NCBI GenBank assembly: GCA_052148775.1 | Contig: JBKQHM010000277.1 | Location: 1 to 5,040, forward strand | DNA length: 5,040 nucleotides | Reading direction: 5' to 3' | Origin: CAVZRC01 sp052148775 | GTDB lineage: Bacteria > Planctomycetota > Planctomycetia > Isosphaerales > Isosphaeraceae | Shown here: in pieces, positions 1 to 4,321 of the stretch | Layout of the letters: the number at the start of each line of letters is the position of its first letter | Position numbering within the stretch: position 1 is the first letter of the stretch | Notes under the pieces: generated by a model | Told to the model about the DNA's origin: nothing | The model's database searches: none | Seen by the model: only the letters and a program-made list of their open reading frames with translations | Made by a program: the position numbers and the translations under genes

Positions 1-2
1 GG

Positions 3-107
3 CGCGAGACCCGGCCTCGCCCCGAAGCAACAATCCAATGCTTCAACCGCAAGTACGATGCCGGATTCCGGTCCACCACCGATCGGCTCCACGAATTGGC
101 ATGGTAA
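3..107 (+). CDS. Possible C-terminal tail of an upstream gene (partial)
   Basis: The frame beginning at base 3 is open from the window edge to a TAA at 105-107 and would encode the last 34 residues of a protein, ending in HELAW. Of the three plus frames here it has the most G/C-ending codons, as expected for a real gene in GC-rich DNA. I recognise no family. The stretch is too short to be sure, and the sigma-54 promoter at 96-111 would overlap its stop codon. It could equally be non-coding. Confidence 0.22.
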   Translation, partial: RETRPRPEATIQCFNRKYDAGFRSTTDRLHELAW

Positions 108-111
108 CTGC
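96..111 (+). promoter_or_regulatory. Sigma-54 (-24/-12) promoter of the CBS protein gene
   Basis: The sequence is TTGGCATG, four bases, then CTGC followed by TTT. The GG (98-99) and GC (110-111) are separated by exactly 10 bases, the sigma-54 signature, and the -24 box differs from TTGGCACG at one base. The expected start site, 12 bases after the GC, is G123, giving a leader of about 108 nt before the ATG at 231. The site is preceded by GAA, as is the minus-strand sigma-54 site at 2320-2335. Enhancer sites would lie mostly outside the window. Confidence 0.68.
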
Positions 112-230
112 TTTAGATGGTAGCCGAACCGAGACAGGGCGTCACGAATTGCGGACGGTCGTCCTCGAAGATCAGCGACTACCGACCTCCCGGCCTGGTC
201 CTCCGAAAATCCGCATGAAATCAGGAGTCC

Positions 231-689
231 ATGGCGATGGTGGAGCATGAGGAACAACGCGTACTCGAATCGATGACGGCTGCCGACGTGATGACGGCCG
301 CGCCGCTGACCTGTTCGAAGTTCAGTACGGTGCTCGAAGCGGTGATGATCTTCCGCGATGCGGATTGCGGCGCCGTGCCGATCCTGGAGGAGGGCAAGCC
401 GGTCGCGATCCTCACCGATCGCGACATCGCGCTGGGGCTGGCCGAATCTCCCGACCTGGTGAACCGCCCGGTCAGCGAGGTCATGACGCCCGGCATCGTG
501 GCCGTTTCGCCCGAGGATACACTGGGGCAGGTCTGTGAAACCCTCAGGAGCCAGGCAGTCCGTCGCCTCCTGGTCATCGATCCCGACGGCCGCCTGCTGG
601 GCATCATCGGCTGGGCCGACATCGCCCCGGTCCTCTCGGACCGCATGATGGGTCGACTGGTCACGGAAGTCGTCGTCCCGACGAATTGA
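231..689 (+). CDS. Tandem CBS domain protein
   Basis: This is a small soluble protein of 152 residues made almost entirely of two CBS domains, a Bateman module that in this family binds adenine nucleotides such as AMP, ATP or S-adenosylmethionine and senses energy state. CBS1 covers roughly residues 18-72, with MTAAPLT at its start and AVPILEEGKPVAILTDRDIA as core; TDRD is the usual ribose/phosphate-contact motif. CBS2 covers roughly 82-136, with VMTPGIVAVSPEDTL and RLLVIDPDGRLLGIIGWADI. There is no signal peptide, membrane segment or attached catalytic domain, so it is a stand-alone sensor whose partner is unknown. The start at 231 is supported by AGGAG at 221-225; ATG at 237 is an alternative. 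It is a single-gene unit behind a sigma-54 promoter and converges on the minus-strand membrane operon. The family call is firm; the biological role is not. Confidence 0.93.
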   Translation: MAMVEHEEQRVLESMTAADVMTAAPLTCSKFSTVLEAVMIFRDADCGAVPILEEGKPVAILTDRDIALGLAESPDLVNRPVSEVMTPGIVAVSPEDTLGQVCETLRSQAVRRLLVIDPDGRLLGIIGWADIAPVLSDRMMGRLVTEVVVPTN

Positions 690-724
690 TATCGGTCTCG
701 AAAACCTCGATAGCCGTCTCGTAG

Positions 725-741
725 GGTGCTTTGCCAGCACC
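725..741. other. Short hairpin after the CBS gene
   Basis: GGTGCT (725-730) and AGCACC (736-741) form a 6-bp stem with a 5-base loop, 35 bp after the CBS stop codon. There is no following T-run on either strand, so it is at best a weak or factor-assisted terminator or an RNA 3'-end stabiliser. The GGTGCT arm recurs nearby at about 766-771. Confidence 0.3.
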
Positions 742-840
742 GTATCCGGATAGGCACACCGGATCGGTGCTCGCAGAGCAGCCTACAAGTAACAAAGACA
801 TCTCGATGGGCGGGCACCCAACCCCGATCGATCAGAGGCC

Positions 841-873
841 CGTCCGAGACGTTATCAACAACGGCCTCGGACG
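841..873. terminator. Nested hairpin in the convergent gap (bidirectional terminator candidate)
   Basis: CGTCCGAG (841-848) pairs perfectly with CTCGGACG (866-873). Inside it CGTT (850-853) pairs with AACG (860-863), leaving a 6-base loop. It lies 12 bp beyond the stop codon of the minus-strand membrane operon and between two converging units, the right place for a shared terminator. Neither strand has a T-tract after the stem, so a classical Rho-independent mechanism is not shown. Confidence 0.42.
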
Positions 874-884
874 AACCGGCAAAT

Positions 885-1388
885 TCAGCGTCGCACCCGG
901 GCCGAGCGACCGCTGTACATCAGGATCGTCCGGACCCAGTTGAGATTTCGCGTGAATTCCTCGCCCGACAGCGGGAACCCCACGGCCGAACGGCGCAGAC
1001 GCCCGCCGGCGATCACGATACACGTTCCCGCGATGGCGAGTGCCGCGACGGCGACGCCCAGCAAGGCCAGTCCGCGCTTCATCCCCAGCTCGGAGACCAG
1101 CAACTCGGCGATCCCGGCCAGCAGGATCGGCAGGCTGGCGATCCCCAGAACGGCACCTCCCAGGATCACCGGGGCGGTGAGCCTGGCCGTCTGGACGTTC
1201 TGCTTCATCTCCAGGAGAGCCAGGCGGCCCTGGAGCTCGGCGAGGCTCAAGAGGTTCTCGCCGAATTCGGCCACATTCGAGACCATGTCGCCGGGGCCGG
1301 CGTGATTGCCGTTGCCGGCCGATGCCGGCATCGCGCCCAGGCGATTTCCAGCCGGTCCGTTGGTCTTCACCGTCGCTTGATCAGCCAT
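885..1388 (-). CDS. YqjE-like membrane protein (phage holin superfamily III type)
   Basis: This is a predicted inner-membrane protein of 167 residues. Residues 1-33 are polar and Gly/Asn/Ala-rich. Residues 38-70 form an amphipathic helix (ENLLSLAELQGRLALLEMKQ) typical of the YqjE / 'putative Actinobacteriophage holin superfamily III' group. Two hydrophobic segments follow at about 72-97 and 106-128. A basic tail contains GFPLSGEEFTRNLNWVRTIL, resembling the 'FP-x-EL-x-RN-x-W' ending common in this group. Despite the family name nothing here is phage-like; in Proteobacteria relatives sit next to yqjD. Its ATG overlaps the end of the preceding small gene by 22 bp, implying translational coupling, and it is the last gene of the minus-strand operon. 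Molecular function is unknown. The family assignment is from pattern recognition, not a search. Confidence 0.82.
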   Translation of the reverse strand: MADQATVKTNGPAGNRLGAMPASAGNGNHAGPGDMVSNVAEFGENLLSLAELQGRLALLEMKQNVQTARLTAPVILGGAVLGIASLPILLAGIAELLVSELGMKRGLALLGVAVAALAIAGTCIVIAGGRLRRSAVGFPLSGEEFTRNLNWVRTILMYSGRSARVRR

Positions 1389-1567
1389 CCCAGGACGACT
1401 CCCGCTGCTAGGGCGGCCCCGAGGGCCAGTGCCGGCCGTTGGTTCACGACGACCTTGATGATTTCCCCGGCCTGCGCCAGGTATTCCTGCGCCTGGACGA
1501 GGATTTCAGCGCCGGCGCCACTCTCCGCCGATCGAGTCGATGCGTCATCACGTGCAATGGATATCAT
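1367..1567 (-). CDS. 66-aa YqjD/ElaB-like membrane-anchor protein
   Basis: This small protein has a polar N-terminus (1-20), an amphipathic helix (EILVQAQEYLAQAGEIIKVV, about 21-40) and a C-terminal hydrophobic segment (about 44-62) rich in Ala/Gly/Val that ends in GWLIKRR. This matches the C-terminal half of the YqjD/ElaB/YgaM (DUF883) proteins, where 'RP/NP + Gly-rich helix + RR' is the single tail anchor; E. coli YqjD is an inner-membrane protein that associates with ribosomes in stationary phase. Here the long N-terminal coiled region of YqjD is nearly absent. GAGG lies about 9 bases before the ATG on the minus strand. It is 84 bp downstream of the larger YqjD-like gene and overlaps the holin-like gene by 22 bp. 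Function beyond membrane anchoring is not known. Confidence 0.8.
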   Translation of the reverse strand: MISIARDDASTRSAESGAGAEILVQAQEYLAQAGEIIKVVVNQRPALALGAALAAGVVLGWLIKRR

Positions 1568-1651
1568 GAGAGGAACCTCACGGATTAGGGTTAAGCACTT
1601 CGACCTCTCTACGTGTTGCCATGCGGTCGCGCCGTCCGCCGCGGCCGATCG

Positions 1652-2224
1652 TCAACGGACGTCGCCGGGACGACCCGTTGCGCCGGAGGTGGCCGACGGC
1701 CGCGCGCCGCCGTCGCTACCGGTCGTGGTGCGACCCGGCCGGTGCTCGCCCGCCTGTCCGGAACCGGGACCAGGACCGTGGGCCGGCCCGGTCGGGCCTT
1801 GCTGTGCGGCCAGCCACTGTTCCATGTATTGAATCGCATAATTCTGCGAGGCACGCACGGCGATGGGAGCCAGCATGCTGAATGCCGTGCTGACTAGGCC
1901 GAAACGGCTCCGACGCGTCGGGCCCGTCGGCGAGGCCGCCGCGGATGATCCCACACTCATGCCGGCCACCGCGGGGTTCACGGTCACGATCGTCGGCGTC
2001 TGCGGGCGCCGCCTCGGGACGAGCATGTAGCCGACCGCCGCCGCCGCACTCATCGCCAACCAGGGATGGTTTTTCACCTGGCTGCGCCAGTCCGTCAACG
2101 ACTGCGCGCCCTTGACGGCGTCCTTGACGTCTTCATGCATCTCGCGGCGGATCTCAGCCATCCGGCGCTGGATGTCATTCATATCCGCCGTCGGGGTCGA
2201 CTTCGCCGTTGCCATCGCCATCAT
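1652..2224 (-). CDS. YqjD/DUF883-like membrane protein with disordered C-terminus
   Basis: This is the first gene of the minus-strand operon, 190 residues. Residues 15-50 form a charged helix (MNDIQRRMAEIRREMHEDVK, then a short segment to WRSQVKNHP). It is followed by an Ala/Gly-rich membrane segment (about 55-69) ending in PRRRP: the DUF883/YqjD layout of coiled helix, 'NHPW', membrane helix and Arg cap. Unlike E. coli YqjD (about 100 aa) the chain continues, with a second weakly hydrophobic region (109-140) and a Gly/Pro/Arg-rich, probably disordered tail (142-190). Three in-frame ATGs open the gene (2224, 2221, 2215). The AGGATG just upstream of the later ATGs fits 2215 best, giving 187 aa. 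Transcription probably starts near 2308 from the sigma-54 promoter at 2320-2335. Function is inferred only from family likeness. Confidence 0.8.
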   Translation of the reverse strand: MMAMATAKSTPTADMNDIQRRMAEIRREMHEDVKDAVKGAQSLTDWRSQVKNHPWLAMSAAAAVGYMLVPRRRPQTPTIVTVNPAVAGMSVGSSAAASPTGPTRRSRFGLVSTAFSMLAPIAVRASQNYAIQYMEQWLAAQQGPTGPAHGPGPGSGQAGEHRPGRTTTGSDGGARPSATSGATGRPGDVR

Positions 2225-2319
2225 CCTCTACGTAATGCCCTCTGCCGCGCGCCGAGACACCTCGTCGTTCCACATCCCCGCTTGCCTTGCGCCGCAACTC
2301 GATCTCCGCCAGTAGCAGG

Positions 2320-2335
2320 GCATTATTCGTGCCAA
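2320..2335 (-). promoter_or_regulatory. Sigma-54 promoter of the YqjD/YqjE-like operon
   Basis: Read on the minus strand: TTGGCACG, AATA, ATGC. The -24 box is a full consensus match and GG-N10-GC spacing is exact (GG at 2333-2332, GC at 2321-2320). The -12 box ATGC differs from TTGC at one base. The expected start site is position 2308, a G on the minus strand, giving a leader of about 84-93 nt before the possible start codons. Confidence 0.72.
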
Positions 2336-2407
2336 TTCTACCCCATCTCACTTCGGCACGCCACCGCCGACGGATCGGGAAATCGCCCACTCATGCCCGT
2401 CATGTCA

Positions 2408-2421
2408 AACAAATATTTGTT
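2408..2421. promoter_or_regulatory. 14-bp AT-rich palindrome, possible activator site
   Basis: AACAAATATTTGTT is a perfect 14-bp palindrome that stands out in very GC-rich DNA. It lies between the two divergent sigma-54 promoters, centred about 107 bp upstream of the minus-strand start site and about 210 bp upstream of the plus-strand start site. Both distances are within or near the usual range for enhancer-binding activators. That it is an operator is an inference; no regulator gene is in the window. Confidence 0.45.
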
Positions 2422-2596
2422 GAACCTTTTGAGAACTCGACGGCCGGTCGATGGGCAGCCGGGACGCCAACCCTCCGCCGATGTCCTCAACCGACGTGAT
2501 CGCGACGGCCGATCGGGGAAACCAGGCAGGAAATCCGCCAAGACACCGCCCTGATCCGGACTCGAGTCGCCTCGAGGCCCAGAAATCCGGCGGCCA

Positions 2597-2612
2597 TTGG
2601 CACGCCCCTTGC
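2597..2612 (+). promoter_or_regulatory. Near-consensus sigma-54 promoter of the lipoprotein gene
   Basis: TTGGCACG, CCCC, TTGC is a complete match to the sigma-54 -24/-12 core, with GG (2599-2600) and GC (2611-2612) 10 bases apart. The expected start site is G2624, 77 bases before the lipoprotein ATG. It is the strongest promoter match in the window and probably also serves the CsbD gene downstream. Confidence 0.82.
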
Positions 2613-2623
2613 CTTTGGTGTTG

Positions 2624-2700
2624 GGTGTCATCGGCGGCCAGCCGCCCGACCTTATGAAGGTCACTGGCCGCCGCGTTTTTCGGTAGCTAAGGTCATAGCC
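2624..2700 (+). ncRNA. Structured 5' leader of the lipoprotein gene, candidate attenuator
   Basis: The predicted transcript starts at about 2624. CGGCGGCCAG (2632-2641) pairs perfectly with CTGGCCGCCG (2664-2673). Within this stem GACCTT (2648-2653) pairs with AAGGTC (2657-2662) around an ATG triloop. The structure is followed by CG and five T's (2676-2680), so it looks like a Rho-independent terminator ahead of the gene. The ribosome binding site is TAAGGTC (2688-2694), and GACCTTA (2648-2654) can pair with it over 7 bp as an alternative to the inner hairpin. This suggests control by transcription attenuation or by hiding the ribosome binding site. No known riboswitch class is recognised, and the switch is inferred from complementarity alone. 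Confidence 0.45.
2632..2680 (+). terminator. Terminator-like nested hairpin with T5 in the leader
   Basis: The structure has a 10-bp perfect outer stem, a 6-bp inner stem and TTTTT at 2676-2680. It begins about 8 nt after the predicted sigma-54 start and ends 20 bp before the lipoprotein ATG. No plus-strand gene lies upstream for it to terminate, so it is either an attenuator or a 5'-protective hairpin. The T-run is short and two bases from the stem, so efficiency may be partial. Confidence 0.5.
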
Positions 2701-2901
2701 ATGCGCAAAGTGATCGGTACAATGCTGATGGGCGTTCTGCTCACGGGTCTAGGCATCGGGATCCCCGGCTGCTCGGAAGAGAGTGGCGTGAAAAAGGAGG
2801 TCACCATCAAGGCTCCCGATGGCAGCAAGACGGTGGAGACCCAGGAGACGAAGGTCAAGCAGTCGGGCGACAATCCTCCGGCGCCCCCGAAGACCCCGTG
2901 A
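2701..2901 (+). CDS. Small putative lipoprotein
   Basis: A 66-residue protein with a lipoprotein-type signal: MRK, a hydrophobic core (about 4-20), then IPGC with Cys24 as the likely lipidated residue. IPGC is a loose lipobox, since Pro at -2 is atypical. The mature part is only about 43 residues, charged and probably unfolded or beta-rich (KKEVTIKAPDGSKTVETQET), ending in a Pro-rich tail. The 'KxEV..KAPDGSKTVE' pattern resembles small lipoproteins I associate with planctomycetes, but no function is known. The start is supported by TAAGG around 2688-2692, 8 bases from the ATG. It lies behind the sigma-54 promoter and structured leader and is 86 bp upstream of the CsbD gene on the same strand, so the two are probably co-transcribed. 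Alternative: a non-lipidated secreted peptide. Confidence 0.78.
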   Translation: MRKVIGTMLMGVLLTGLGIGIPGCSEESGVKKEVTIKAPDGSKTVETQETKVKQSGDNPPAPPKTP

Positions 2902-2927
2902 CGCATCGCGGCGTCTCGTGACGTCAC
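2900..2927. repeat. Overlapping short repeats and a palindrome between lipoprotein and CsbD genes
   Basis: GTGACGTCAC (2918-2927) is a perfect 10-bp palindrome. CGTGACG occurs twice, at 2897-2903 and 2917-2923, exactly 20 bp apart, so on the same DNA face. GACGC (2900-2904) can pair with GCGTC (2911-2915). The region may be a regulator site or an RNA hairpin between cistrons; no regulator family is recognised. Confidence 0.35.
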
Positions 2928-2987
2928 ACGAATCAACGTTGGATGGATCGGATTCGTTTCCCCAAGATTAAGAGAAAGGTTGACACC

Positions 2988-3407
2988 ATGGTGAATGCAC
3001 AAGTCCTCCAAGGCCAGTGGAACCAGGTCCGCGGTGAGCTGAAGAAGAAGTGGGGCCAGTTGACCGAGGACGACCTGCGGTTCACGAACGGCAACATCGA
3101 CCAACTGATCGGCCGGATCCAGAGCAAGACCGGCGAGGCCCGCGACGCGATCGAGAAGTTCCTCGGCGAGGCCACCTCGCAGGGTGCCTCGATGGTGGCC
3201 CAGGCGTCCGAGCATGCCGGCGAGTATGCCCGCTATGCCACCGACCAGGTGCGCGGGGGCTACAACCGGATCTCCGACCAGTTCGGACGCAGCTACGAGC
3301 AGTCGCAGGACATGATCCGCGAGAACCCCACTCGCTCGATCGCGACGGCTTTCGGCGTGGGCGTCTTGCTCGGCGTCGTGGTCGGCATGGCACTGCGTTC
3401 CCGTTGA
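2988..3407 (+). CDS. CsbD-family protein with C-terminal YqjD-like membrane anchor
   Basis: A 139-residue protein. Residues 4-58 match CsbD, a small general-stress protein family: LQGQWNQVRGELKKKWGQLT, then DDL, NGNIDQLIGRIQ, and E/A/K-rich helix. Classic CsbD proteins are about 60-70 aa and soluble. Here an amphipathic stretch (60-110) continues into ENPTRSIATAFGVGVLLGVV and on to an RSR end, a Gly-rich membrane helix with polar/Pro entry and basic tail as in YqjD/ElaB proteins. It therefore appears to be a CsbD-YqjD fusion tethered to the inner membrane. I chose ATG 2988, not the in-frame ATG at 2943, because AAAGG (2975-2979) is well spaced and the CsbD domain begins at once. It probably shares a transcript with the lipoprotein. 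Stress function is known only at family level. Confidence 0.88.
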   Translation: MVNAQVLQGQWNQVRGELKKKWGQLTEDDLRFTNGNIDQLIGRIQSKTGEARDAIEKFLGEATSQGASMVAQASEHAGEYARYATDQVRGGYNRISDQFGRSYEQSQDMIRENPTRSIATAFGVGVLLGVVVGMALRSR

Positions 3408-3474
3408 CGGAAGTGAAACCCATCCGGCCGGGTCGGCCAGATCGACCGTCCCGGCCATCAACGGCTTCTGGTAT

Positions 3475-3504
3475 AGCCCGCCTGCGGACCCTCCGCGGCG
3501 GGCT
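3475..3504 (+). terminator. Strong GC-rich hairpin after the CsbD gene
   Basis: AGCCCGCC (3475-3482) pairs with GGCGGGCT (3497-3504), and GCGGA (3484-3488) with TCCGC (3492-3496): 13 bp with a single bulged T and a CCC loop. It lies 68 bp after the CsbD stop. TTTT occurs at 3512-3515, seven bases after the stem, so it is a plausible but not textbook terminator. Confidence 0.55.
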
Positions 3505-3536
3505 TGCGCCGTTTTCCGCGGGCGGAAGTGGCGCAA
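3504..3536. other. Second hairpin sharing its first base with the terminator stem
   Basis: TTGCGCC (3504-3510) pairs with GGCGCAA (3530-3536), and inside it TTCCG (3514-3518) pairs with CGGAA (3523-3527). T3504 is used by both this hairpin and the one before it, and the T-run of the possible terminator is inside this stem. The two could compete or stack. Confidence 0.38.
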
Positions 3537-3552
3537 CGCTCCGACTCCTCGA

Positions 3553-3571
3553 CCATCGGCGTGGCCGATGG
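3553..3571. other. 8-bp perfect hairpin in the leader of the copper protein gene
   Basis: CCATCGGC (3553-3560) and GCCGATGG (3564-3571) are perfectly complementary around a GTG loop. The element ends 26 bp before the ribosome binding site AAGGAG (3597-3602) of the Csp gene. It could be an RNA hairpin in the leader or a dyad bound by a regulator; which cannot be told from sequence. Confidence 0.42.
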
Positions 3572-3610
3572 ATGCGACAACGTGTTGAGCACCTTTAAGG
3601 AGAATGGACG

Positions 3611-4108
3611 ATGTGGAAACGACGTGAGCTCCTCGGCGTCCTGGGCACCGGCGCCGCCGGCCTGGCCTTCCTGACGAATCGCTCCGAGGCGGCCGGTCAA
3701 GCCCCCGCGAGCAAGGACGCGCATGCCGGTCATGACCCCCGGCATGCGGAGATCATGAAGGAGTGCGACGAAGCCTGTGGACACTGCGAAGCCGCCTGCA
3801 ACCTGGCCTTCCACCACTGCATCACCCAGGCCGCCGCCGGTAAGGTCGAGCATGCGAAGATGGCCCAGCTCGTCGTCGATTGCGCGGCCTTCTGCACGCT
3901 CTCCGCGGCCATGATCGCACGGCATAGTTCCTTGATGATGGAGTCCTGCCGCGCCTGCGCCGAAGCCTGTCGACGCTGCGCCGAGGAGTGCGGTTCGGTC
4001 GCCAACGACGACACGATGAAAGCCTGCGCGATCGCGTGCCGCAAGTGCGAAGAGAGCTGCCGAAACATGATCCGCGTCATGGGTGGCGAGCATCACCACG
4101 AGAAATGA
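3611..4108 (+). CDS. Tat-exported four-helix-bundle copper-storage protein (Csp family)
   Basis: 165 residues. The N-terminus (MWKRRELLGVLGTGAAGLAF) is a twin-arginine-type signal with likely cleavage near SEAAG (25-29), so the mature protein is predicted to be periplasmic. The rest shows 16 cysteines at 52, 56, 59, 63, 70, 91, 95, 113, 116, 120, 123, 127, 139, 143, 146 and 150. They are spaced three or four residues apart along predicted helices, the hallmark of the DUF326/Csp copper-storage proteins, which line the core of a four-helix bundle with Cys to hold many Cu(I) ions. His-rich ends (HAGHDPRH at 38-45; EHHHEK at the C-terminus) may aid metal capture. AAGGAG ends 8 bases before the ATG. 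No copper pump, chaperone or sensor gene is adjacent, so it appears to be a single-gene unit. Metal identity is inferred from the family. Confidence 0.9.
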   Translation: MWKRRELLGVLGTGAAGLAFLTNRSEAAGQAPASKDAHAGHDPRHAEIMKECDEACGHCEAACNLAFHHCITQAAAGKVEHAKMAQLVVDCAAFCTLSAAMIARHSSLMMESCRACAEACRRCAEECGSVANDDTMKACAIACRKCEESCRNMIRVMGGEHHHEK

Positions 4109-4127
4109 CCCTTTCACCCGGGACCGC

Positions 4128-4156
4128 GCCGGTCGCAGCCCTCGCGCTGCGCCGGC
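4128..4156. terminator. GC-rich hairpin after the copper protein gene
   Basis: GCCGG (4128-4132) pairs with CCGGC (4152-4156), and CGCAGC (4134-4139) with GCTGCG (4146-4151): 11 bp with one bulged T and a 6-base loop, starting 20 bp after the stop codon. No T-tract follows on either strand, so termination would need another mechanism. The rest of the gap to 4321 shows no convincing promoter or gene. Confidence 0.42.
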
Positions 4157-4321
4157 CGCGGCGCTCCCGCCCTCCCATGTCTCACGCCTGAAACGCCGTC
4201 CACTTCTCCCGTCATCCACTTGAATACGTCGAGTTCGCAGGCCATCCTGGAGGGATCTAAGCGCGTCTGAGGTCTACGTCGTCCTCCTCACCACGATGAC
4301 CTTTGCAGGCGAACTCCCAAG

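Larger units (their letters stand above)
2225..2596. other. Divergent non-coding control region
   Basis: No credible gene is seen between the divergent operons; reading frames crossing this stretch have no family likeness and Arg/Pro-rich shadow composition. It contains the minus-strand leader (about 2225-2308), the minus-strand sigma-54 promoter and the AT-rich palindrome. It also has weaker inverted repeats: TCGAC/GTCGA at 2437-2451 and GATCG/CGATC at 2498-2514. The latter two are short and may be chance in GC-rich DNA. Confidence 0.6.

Noticed and set aside
885..1388. Holin-like gene as evidence of a prophage
   Set aside because: No endolysin, structural, integrase or packaging gene is present, and the neighbours are YqjD-like and CsbD-like chromosomal genes.
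726..1832. Long plus-strand open frame (368 codons) across the minus-strand operon
   Set aside because: Its composition is Arg/Pro/Ser/His-rich with no family likeness, and it lies antisense to three genes with clear domain features. It is a shadow of GC-rich coding DNA.
2066..2554. Plus-strand open frame (162 codons) through the divergent region
   Set aside because: It overlaps the N-terminal part of the YqjD-like gene and two regulatory sites and has shadow-like Arg/His/Pro composition with no recognisable domain.
2943..2987. Upstream in-frame ATG extending the CsbD protein by 15 residues
   Set aside because: It has no ribosome binding site, whereas ATG 2988 has AAAGG at good spacing and starts right at the CsbD domain.
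2661..3536. Minus-strand open frame (291 codons) opposite the lipoprotein and CsbD genes
   Set aside because: Both plus-strand genes have ribosome binding sites and recognisable proteins. The minus frame has none and would start inside a hairpin cluster.
3458..4219. Minus-strand open frame (253 codons) opposite the copper protein gene
   Set aside because: The regular Cys spacing and Tat signal on the plus strand are decisive; the antisense frame only mirrors it.
4249..4262. GG-N10-GC spacing ahead of the oxidoreductase
   Set aside because: The spacing fits, but the flanks (TGGAGG and AAGC) do not match TGGCAC and TTGC, so it is probably chance.
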